Positions 18,295-24,964 of a DNA stretch of 64,000 nt are shown piece after piece. The stretch is from the NCBI RefSeq assembly GCF_014205055.1, contig NZ_JACHMS010000001.1:2666001-2730000 (forward strand), written 5' to 3'. The DNA is from Streptomyces luteogriseus (GTDB taxonomy: Bacteria; Actinomycetota; Actinomycetes; Streptomycetales; Streptomycetaceae). The notes beneath the pieces were generated by a model. It was not told where the DNA came from, did not search any database, and worked only from the letters and a program-made list of their open reading frames with translations. How positions within the stretch are numbered: the first letter of the stretch is position 1; every line of letters begins with the position of its first letter. Made by a program: the position numbers and the translations under genes.

Positions 18295-20063
18295 GCCGGG
18301 CACATCTGCCGGTCGCCGAACGGGCCGACGTCCGGCGCGCCCTGCTGGGCCTCGTCCGGGCCGACGGCCGCGCCTTCGCTGTCGTGCTGGGCCTGAACGC
18401 ACTCGCGGCCGTGGCCGGGCTGGCCGGGCCGTGGCTGCTGGGCCGGATGATCGACGACGTGCGGGCCGGGCACGGAACGGCCGCCGTGGACCGGCTGGCC
18501 CTGCTCCTGCTGCTGTCCGCCCTCGCGCAGGTGCTGCTGGCGCGCTGGGCCCGGTACGTGGGGCACCGCTTCGGGGAGCGGACCCTGGCCCGGGTGCGGG
18601 AGCGGTTCGTGGACCGGGCGCTGACGCTGCCCGCGTCGGCGGTGGAGCGGGCCGGCACCGGTGACCTGACGGCACGCGGCACGGCGGACGTCACGACGGT
18701 CGGCAACACCCTGCGGGACGCGGGTCCCGTCCTGCTGGTCAACCTGGTCCAGGCGCTGTTCCTGATCGTCGCGGTGTTTCTGATGGACCCGCTGCTCGGC
18801 CTCCTCGGGGTGCTGGCGCTGACACCGATCTGGATCGCGCTGCGCTGGTATCTGCGCAGGGCCCGGGACGGGTACCTCGCCGAGGGTGCCGCCACGTCGG
18901 ACGTGGCCGAGATCGTGGCGTCGACGGCAGCCGGGGCGCGCACGGTGGAGGCCTTCGGGCTCCGGGAGCAGCGCACGGCCGCGAGTCGGGACGCCCTGGA
19001 GACCTCCCGCCGCACCCGCTTCCACACACTGTTCCTGCGCTCGGTGTTCTTCCCGGTGATGGAGACCTCGTACGTCCTCCCGGTGGCCGGAGTGCTGGTG
19101 ATCGGCGGCGCGCTGCACACGTCCGGCTCGATGAGCCTCGGAGCGGTGGTGGCGGCGACGCTGTATCTGCACCAGCTGAGCGCGCCCCTGGACGAGGTCC
19201 TGGTGCGGATCGAGCAACTCCAGTCCGGCGGCGCCTCCTTCGCCCGGGTGGAGGGACTCGCCCGGGCCCCGCGGGCGCCCGGTGAGGGCGACTGTCCGGA
19301 TCCCGACGGTGACCGGATCGACGTCACCGGGGTGCGCTACGCGTACGACGGGGGCGTCGAGGTGCTGCGCGGCGTCGATCTGACGGTGCGGCCCGGGGAG
19401 CGGCTCGCCGTGGTCGGGCCGTCCGGCGCCGGCAAGACCACGCTGAGCCGGCTGATGGCGGGCATCGACGCGCCGACCGCGGGCTCGGTGACGGTCGGCG
19501 GCGTGCCGGTCGTCGGGCTGGGGCCGGAGCGGCTGCGCCGCCAGGTCGTCCTGGTCACCCAGGAGCACCACGTGTTCCTCGGCTCGGTCCGCGACAACCT
19601 GCGGATCGCCGAACCGTCCGCCGGGGACGAGCAGTTGTGGGACGCGCTGGCCGTGGTCGGCGCCGACGGGTGGGTGCGGGAGCTGCCGCAGGGCCTGGAC
19701 ACCCCGCTGGGGCAGGGCGGTTGCCGTACCGACGGCTCACAGGCCCAGCAACTGGCCCTGGCCCGGGTGGTGCTGGCGGACCCGCACACGCTGATCCTCG
19801 ACGAGGCGACCGCGTTGCTGGATCCGACGACCGCCCGGCACACCGAGCGGGCCCTGGCCGCCGTGCTCGAAGGGCGCACCGTCATCGCCGTCGCGCACCG
19901 GCTGCACACCGCGCACGACGCCGACCGGGTGGCGGTGATGGAGGACGGCCGGCTGACCGAACTCGGCACGCACGACGAGCTGGTGGCCGCCGGTGGCGCC
20001 TACGCGGCACTGTGGCACTCCTGGCACGGGGATCCGCCGGGGGACGGCGCAGCGACCGCGTAG
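18291..20063 (+). CDS. ABC exporter half-transporter, pair 2 subunit B
   Basis: 590 residues: membrane domain (about 15-310) and ATPase domain with intact Walker A GPSGAGKTTLS (from 376), Q-loop VVLVTQEHHVFL, Walker B LILDEATALLD with Glu505, and H-loop VIAVAHRLH. The signature LSGGQ has become TDGSQAQ around residue 481. Its Walker motifs would complete an active site with the LSGGQ of the upstream subunit, so the pair should have a single working ATP site. ATG 18291 overlaps the upstream stop by 4 nt. The last codons, GDPPGDGAATA, fall inside the first unit of a tandem DNA repeat that continues past the stop. Confidence 0.9.
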   Translation: MSRAHLPVAERADVRRALLGLVRADGRAFAVVLGLNALAAVAGLAGPWLLGRMIDDVRAGHGTAAVDRLALLLLLSALAQVLLARWARYVGHRFGERTLARVRERFVDRALTLPASAVERAGTGDLTARGTADVTTVGNTLRDAGPVLLVNLVQALFLIVAVFLMDPLLGLLGVLALTPIWIALRWYLRRARDGYLAEGAATSDVAEIVASTAAGARTVEAFGLREQRTAASRDALETSRRTRFHTLFLRSVFFPVMETSYVLPVAGVLVIGGALHTSGSMSLGAVVAATLYLHQLSAPLDEVLVRIEQLQSGGASFARVEGLARAPRAPGEGDCPDPDGDRIDVTGVRYAYDGGVEVLRGVDLTVRPGERLAVVGPSGAGKTTLSRLMAGIDAPTAGSVTVGGVPVVGLGPERLRRQVVLVTQEHHVFLGSVRDNLRIAEPSAGDEQLWDALAVVGADGWVRELPQGLDTPLGQGGCRTDGSQAQQLALARVVLADPHTLILDEATALLDPTTARHTERALAAVLEGRTVIAVAHRLHTAHDADRVAVMEDGRLTELGTHDELVAAGGAYAALWHSWHGDPPGDGAATA

Positions 20064-20165
20064 CGGCTCGCCCCGGTACCGCGCAGCACCCGCGTCGCGG
20101 ATCCGCCCCGGGACGGCGCAGCACCCGCACAGCGGACCCGCCCGGGGACAGCCGAAGCGTCCGGC
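20031..20165. repeat. Four degenerate 34-35 bp tandem repeats over the ABC gene stop
   Basis: Units start at 20031, 20066, 20100 and 20135. Each has the form GATCCGCC-GGG-ACGGCGCAGC, then ACCCGC, with substitutions. The first unit encodes the last residues and the stop of the ABC gene; the other three are intergenic. Units 1 and 3 are most alike, and unit 4 is the most decayed. Confidence 0.75.
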
Positions 20166-20352
20166 AAGGCGACGCGTCCGTATAGCGAACATGAACTTCC
20201 GGACAACGAACCGTTTCCGGCCATACTTTTGACGCGGTCCTGACAGAAAGCGCCCTCCCCTGCCACGCTTCCCACGACTGCTCCACAGGAACCCCACAGC
20301 AACACCTCCACCTCCCCAGGCCGGGCGACCCCCGGTCCCGCAGAAGGAGTCA

Positions 20353-22416
20353 GTGTTGAGAAGCAGTTCCTCGCGAAGAGGCACCTCCCACAGACGCACT
20401 CCCCACATCCCTCGCCGCACCGCGGCCGTGGCCCTCGTCGGCGTCGCCGCGCTGATGGCCGCCGCCGTCCAGGGCGGCACGGCCCTCGCGGCGCCCGAGA
20501 AGACACCGCCGGCCGCGAGCAAGGCGATACCCGGCTCGGAATCGGTCAAGCTCAGCCCCGCCCAGCGTGCCGAGCTGATCCGCAAGGCCGAGGCCGGCAA
20601 GGCGCAGACCGCCCGGGACCTGGGTCTCGGCGCCAAGGAGAAGCTGGTCGTCCGTGACGTCGTGAAGGACGCCGACGGCACGGTCCACACCCGCTACGAG
20701 CGCACCTACGACGGCCTGCCCGTCCTCGGTGGCGACCTCGTCGTCAAGGCCGCCAAGTCCGGTGCGACCAAGGCGGTCGTCAAGGCGACCCGCGCCGCCA
20801 TCAAGCCGGCCACCACCACCGCCGCCGTCTCCGCAGCCAAGGCGGAGAAGCAGGCGCTGGCCGCCGCCAAGGCGGACGACGCCAAGAGCGCCGACGTCGA
20901 CAAGGCGCCGCGCAAGGTGATCTGGGCCGCGAGCGGCAAGCCGGTCCTCGCCTACGAGACCGTCGTCGGCGGCCTCCAGAAGGACGGCACCCCGAACGAG
21001 CTGCACGTCGTCACCGACGCGGCCACGGGCGCCAAGCTCTACGAGTACCAGGGCATCGAGACCGGCACCGGCAACACGATGTACAGCGGAACGGTAACGC
21101 TCGGCACCACGCAGTCGGGGTCGACGTACAACCTCACCGACGGCGCGCGCGGCGGCCACAAGACGTACAACCTCAACCGCGGCACCTCCGGCACCGGTAC
21201 CCCCTTCTCCGGCCCCGACGACGTGTGGGGCAACGGCAGCCCGTCCAACGCCGAGACCGCGGGCGCGGACGCCCACTACGGCGCCGCGCTGACGTGGGAC
21301 TACTACAAGAACGTGCATGGCCGTTCGGGCATCAAGGGCGACGGCGTCGGCGCCTACTCCCGGGTCCACTACGGCAACAACTACGTCAACGCCTTCTGGT
21401 CCGACAGCTGCTTCTGCATGACCTACGGCGACGGCTCGGGCAACACCCACCCGCTGACGTCGATCGACGTGGCCGGTCACGAGATGACCCACGGCGTCAC
21501 GTCCAACACCGCGGGCCTCGTCTACAGCGGCGAGTCCGGCGGTCTGAACGAGGCCACCTCCGACATCTTCGGATCGACGGTCGAGTTCTACGCGAACAAC
21601 TCCTCCGACGTCGGTGACTACCTCATCGGCGAGGAGATCGACATCAACGGCGACGGCAGCCCGCTGCGCTACATGGACAAGCCGAGCAAGGACGGCGCGT
21701 CCAAGGACAGCTGGTACTCGGGCATCGGCTCGATCGACGTGCACTACTCGTCGGGCCCCGCCAACCACTTCTTCTACCTGCTCTCCGAGGGCAGCGGCAC
21801 CAAGACGATCAACGGTGTCACGTACAACTCGGCCACCTCGGACGGCCTTCCGGTCACGGGCATCGGCCGGGACAAGGCGGAGAAGATCTGGTTCCGCGCG
21901 CTCACCACGAAGTTCACCTCGAACACCAACTACGCGGGCGCCCGTACCGGCACCCTCGCGGCCACGGGTGAGCTCTACGGCACGGACAGCGCCGAGTACA
22001 AGGCGGTCCAGGACGCGTGGGCGGGCATCAACGTCGGCGCACGCTCCGGCGGCGGGGGCGGCGGCGGCACGTCCTTCGAGAACACCGCCGACGTGGCGAT
22101 CCCGGACCGGGGCGCCGCGGTCAACTCGCCGGTCACCGTCTCCGGCCGGACGGGCAACGCGCCGTCCAACCTCCAGGTCGCGGTGGACATCGTCCACACC
22201 TACATCGGCGACCTCAAGGTGGACCTGGTGGCCCCCGACGGCTCGGTGTACACGCTGAAGGGCTACGGCACCGGCGGAAGCGCGGACAACATCAACACCA
22301 CCTACACGGTGAACGCCTCCTCCGAGGTGGCCAATGGCGTCTGGAACCTGCGGGTCCAGGACAACGCGGCCATCGACACCGGCTACATCAACAGCTGGAA
22401 GCTGACGTTCCCGTAG
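20353..22416 (+). CDS. Secreted thermolysin-like metalloprotease (M4) with P domain
   Basis: 687 residues. A twin-Arg-rich signal region (about 1-48, ending TALAAPE) precedes an FTP/PepSY propeptide (about 55-230). The M4 catalytic domain has zinc ligands H376, H380 (HEMTH) and E400 (GGLNEATSD), and catalytic H464 (VHYSSGPANH). A Gly-rich linker leads to a C-terminal proprotein-convertase P domain (about 578-687), which often aids folding or substrate binding. It degrades extracellular protein and is activated by loss of the propeptide. GTG 20353 follows AAGGAG. A paralogue without the P domain is next. Confidence 0.95.
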   Translation: MLRSSSSRRGTSHRRTPHIPRRTAAVALVGVAALMAAAVQGGTALAAPEKTPPAASKAIPGSESVKLSPAQRAELIRKAEAGKAQTARDLGLGAKEKLVVRDVVKDADGTVHTRYERTYDGLPVLGGDLVVKAAKSGATKAVVKATRAAIKPATTTAAVSAAKAEKQALAAAKADDAKSADVDKAPRKVIWAASGKPVLAYETVVGGLQKDGTPNELHVVTDAATGAKLYEYQGIETGTGNTMYSGTVTLGTTQSGSTYNLTDGARGGHKTYNLNRGTSGTGTPFSGPDDVWGNGSPSNAETAGADAHYGAALTWDYYKNVHGRSGIKGDGVGAYSRVHYGNNYVNAFWSDSCFCMTYGDGSGNTHPLTSIDVAGHEMTHGVTSNTAGLVYSGESGGLNEATSDIFGSTVEFYANNSSDVGDYLIGEEIDINGDGSPLRYMDKPSKDGASKDSWYSGIGSIDVHYSSGPANHFFYLLSEGSGTKTINGVTYNSATSDGLPVTGIGRDKAEKIWFRALTTKFTSNTNYAGARTGTLAATGELYGTDSAEYKAVQDAWAGINVGARSGGGGGGGTSFENTADVAIPDRGAAVNSPVTVSGRTGNAPSNLQVAVDIVHTYIGDLKVDLVAPDGSVYTLKGYGTGGSADNINTTYTVNASSEVANGVWNLRVQDNAAIDTGYINSWKLTFP

Positions 22417-22456
22417 GCCGGTAGATCAGCAGGCCCGCAGGGCCTCGAAGTCAGGG

Positions 22457-22492
22457 CGCCGCCCCGGTGGGTTCGAATCCCCCGGGGCGGCG
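22457..22492 (+). terminator. Hairpin terminator resembling a tRNA acceptor/T-arm minihelix
   Basis: CGCCGCCCCGG and GGG pair with CCC and CCGGGGCGGCG to give a 14-bp stem with one bulged T. The 7-nt loop is TTCGAAT, which fits the tRNA T-loop consensus. It starts 40 nt after the first metalloprotease stop and is followed by CCGTTTC. No D or anticodon arm and no CCA end are present, so it is not a tRNA gene. Confidence 0.7.
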
Positions 22493-22642
22493 TCCGTTTC
22501 ACCTGCCCTCGCGTACATCTGGCCGTCGAGTTCCGGCCAACATCACGCCGACTCCTGACATGTACGCGCCCTGAGTGCCACTCTTCCCCCACCCGCACAG
22601 CACCACCGCAGCACAGCACTTCCCCCACATCGAGGAGCTTGT

Positions 22643-24289
22643 GTGTCCACCTCTTTCTACGCGCGTCAAAAGCGCGCCACGCTCGCCATCGCCACCGCCG
22701 TCGCCGCAGGTGCCCTGCTCACCACCGGCCTGAGCTCCGGCAGCAGCGTCGCCGCGGACTCCGCGAGCAAGCCGGCCCTCGCCGCCGCCCCCGTCCTGCT
22801 CTCCGCGCCCGCCCGTACCGCGCTCATCCAGGAGCAGCAGGCCGACGCCACGAGGACCGCCGACGAGATAGGCCTCGGCGCCCAGGAGAAGCTGGTCGTC
22901 CGTGACGTCGTGAAGGACGCCGACGGCACGGTCCACACCCGCTACGAGCGCACCTACGCGGGCCTGCCGGTCCTCGGCGGCGACCTCGTGGTGCACGAGT
23001 CGAAGTCCGGCGCGGCCAAGGGCGTCACCAGAGCCACCAAGGCGGCCCTGAAGGTCACCTCGCTCAAACCCGCGGTCACCGCCGCCAAGGCGGAGAAGCA
23101 GGCCGTGACCCTCGCCAAGGCGGCCGGCTCGGCCAAGACCGAGGCGAGTTCCGCTCCCCGCAAGGTGATCTGGGCGGCTAGCGGCAAGCCGGTCCTCGCC
23201 TACGAGACCGTCGTCGGCGGCCTCCAGGAGGACGGCACCCCGAACGAGCTGCACGTCATCACCGATGCCGCCACCGGCAAGAAGCTCTACGAGTACCAGG
23301 GCATCGAGACCGGCACCGGCAACACCACCTACAGCGGCCAGGTCACCCTCAGCACCACCAAGTCCGGGTCGACGTACAACCTGACGGACGGCACCCGCGG
23401 CGGCCACAAGACGTACAACCTCAACCGCGGCACCTCCGGCACCGGCACCCTCTTCTCCGGCTCCGACGACGTCTGGGGCACCGGCAACCCGTCCAACGCC
23501 GAGACCGCCGCCGCCGACGCGCACTACGGCGCCCAGGTCACCTGGGACTTCTACAAGAGCGCCTTCGGCCGCAGCGGCATCCGCAACGACGGCAAGGCCG
23601 CCTACTCTCGCGTCCACTACGGCAACAGCTACGTCAACGCCTTCTGGTCCGACAGCTGCTTCTGCATGACCTACGGCGACGGCTCGGGCAACACCAACCC
23701 GCTGACCTCGCTCGACGTGGCCGCGCACGAGATGAGCCACGGTCTGACCTCGGCCACGGCGGGTCTGAACTACAGCGGCGAGTCCGGCGGTCTGAACGAG
23801 GCCACCTCCGACATCTTCGGCGCGGGCGCCGAGTTCTTCGCCAACAACTCCTCGGACGTCGGTGACTACCTCATCGGCGAGGAGATCGACATCAACGGCG
23901 ACGGCACGCCGCTGCGCTACATGGACAAGCCGAGCAAGGACGGCGCGTCCAAGGACAGCTGGTCCTCCGGCCTCGGCGGGGTGGACGTCCACTACTCCTC
24001 CGGTCCCGCCAACCACTTCTTCTACCTGCTGTCCGAGGGCAGCGGCTCGAAGACGATCAACGGCGTGACCTACAACTCGCCCACGTCCAACGGCTCCACG
24101 GTCACCGGCATCGGCCGGACCAAGGCGCTGCAGATCTGGTACAAGGCGCTGACGACGTACATGACGTCGACGACCAAGTACGCACAGGCCCGCACGGCGA
24201 CCCTCAACGCCGCCTCGGCCCTGTACGGCGCGTCCAGCACCGAGTACAAGGCGGTCGCGTCCGCCTGGTCGGCCGTGAACGTCGGCTGA
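22643..24289 (+). CDS. Secreted thermolysin-like metalloprotease (M4), paralogue
   Basis: 548 residues, nearly the same as the upstream protease through the propeptide and catalytic domain but ending right after the latter (SAWSAVNVG), with no P domain. The signal peptide covers about 1-38. Zinc ligands are H362 and H366 in HEMSH and E386 in GGLNEATSD; the catalytic His is H450. Long identical stretches such as EKLVVRDVVKDADGTVHTRY show a recent tandem duplication. GTG 22643 follows GAGGAG at the usual distance. Its upstream region shares four sequence blocks with that of the first copy. Confidence 0.95.
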   Translation: MSTSFYARQKRATLAIATAVAAGALLTTGLSSGSSVAADSASKPALAAAPVLLSAPARTALIQEQQADATRTADEIGLGAQEKLVVRDVVKDADGTVHTRYERTYAGLPVLGGDLVVHESKSGAAKGVTRATKAALKVTSLKPAVTAAKAEKQAVTLAKAAGSAKTEASSAPRKVIWAASGKPVLAYETVVGGLQEDGTPNELHVITDAATGKKLYEYQGIETGTGNTTYSGQVTLSTTKSGSTYNLTDGTRGGHKTYNLNRGTSGTGTLFSGSDDVWGTGNPSNAETAAADAHYGAQVTWDFYKSAFGRSGIRNDGKAAYSRVHYGNSYVNAFWSDSCFCMTYGDGSGNTNPLTSLDVAAHEMSHGLTSATAGLNYSGESGGLNEATSDIFGAGAEFFANNSSDVGDYLIGEEIDINGDGTPLRYMDKPSKDGASKDSWSSGLGGVDVHYSSGPANHFFYLLSEGSGSKTINGVTYNSPTSNGSTVTGIGRTKALQIWYKALTTYMTSTTKYAQARTATLNAASALYGASSTEYKAVASAWSAVNVG

Positions 24290-24304
24290 CCGGTCCACGC
24301 CCCT

Positions 24305-24343
24305 GGGCGGTACCCGGACCCGAAGCGGGTCCGGGTACCGCCC
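24305..24343 (+). terminator. Strong hairpin terminator after the second metalloprotease
   Basis: GGGCGGTACCCGGACCCG (24305-24322) and CGGGTCCGGGTACCGCCC (24326-24343) form a perfect 18-bp stem with a 3-nt AAG loop. It lies 16 nt after the protease stop and only 14 nt before the next gene's start. Confidence 0.9.
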
Positions 24344-24357
24344 TACTCTTGGGGACC

Positions 24358-24888
24358 GTGTCTTCTACGGATTCGCAGGACTTCACCTACGCCGATGTCG
24401 GCGCCACCCGTGACCAGGGATTCTGCCCTCCGGGCTTCCACTCCATGAACGTGCGCACCCGCCTCGGCGAGGGCGAGGAGGTCTTCCGGCGGGCCTCGGA
24501 GGCGGTCCTCACCTGGGAGATGCACCGCGCCATGGGCGTGGGCATCGACGCCGGCGCGGACCGCGCGGCCCCCGGCGTCGACGTCACCGTCACCCTCGCC
24601 GGCATGATCAAAGCCCCCTGCCGCGTGGTCTGGACGGTCGAGGAGCCCCGCCGCGCGGGCTGGGCCTACGGCACCCTGCCCGGCCACCCGGAGACCGGCG
24701 AGGAGTCCTTCGTGGTCGACCGCACGGGAGACGGCACGGTGTGGCTGACAGTGAACGCGTTCAGCCGGGCCGCCAAGTGGTACGCGAAGGCGGGCGGCCC
24801 GGCGACCAGGGGCTTCCAGCACGCGTACGCGCGCAGGTGCGGCAGTGTCCTACGGAACCTGGCAACGCAGGGTGGTGCGGACGCCTGA
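24358..24888 (+). CDS. DUF1990 (UPF0548) family protein
   Basis: 176 residues. The pattern DFTYADVGATR, PPGFHSMNVRTRLGEG, then VTVTLAGMIKAPCRVVWTVEEPRRAGWAYGTLPGHPETGEESF identifies the DUF1990 family of unknown function, common in actinobacteria and plants. It is a single-domain soluble protein without signal peptide. The fold is thought to resemble a lipocalin/START-like barrel, but that is inference. GTG 24358 has GGGGA before it; TTG 24349 is an alternative. The gene sits alone between the terminator and convergent glgP. Confidence 0.75.
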   Translation: MSSTDSQDFTYADVGATRDQGFCPPGFHSMNVRTRLGEGEEVFRRASEAVLTWEMHRAMGVGIDAGADRAAPGVDVTVTLAGMIKAPCRVVWTVEEPRRAGWAYGTLPGHPETGEESFVVDRTGDGTVWLTVNAFSRAAKWYAKAGGPATRGFQHAYARRCGSVLRNLATQGGADA

Positions 24889-24895
24889 GGGGCGC

Positions 24896-24942
24896 GGGGC
24901 TGTACCGATGTGCGGCTCCGCCGCGCGGGCGCGCTCAGCCCC
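24896..24942. terminator. Bidirectional hairpin between the DUF1990 gene and glgP
   Basis: GGGGCTG (24896-24902) pairs with CAGCCCC (24936-24942), and a smaller GCGG/CCGC hairpin lies inside. It is placed between two convergent stops (24888 and 24965), where it could end both transcripts. Confidence 0.5.
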
Positions 24943-24964
24943 CCACGCACCCGCAGACGTCGAA

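Noticed and set aside
22415..22495. Possible tRNA gene at the TTCGAAT loop
   Set aside because: The T-arm-like loop is present, but no D arm, anticodon arm, matching 5' acceptor strand or CCA end could be found; a selenocysteine tRNA does not fit either.
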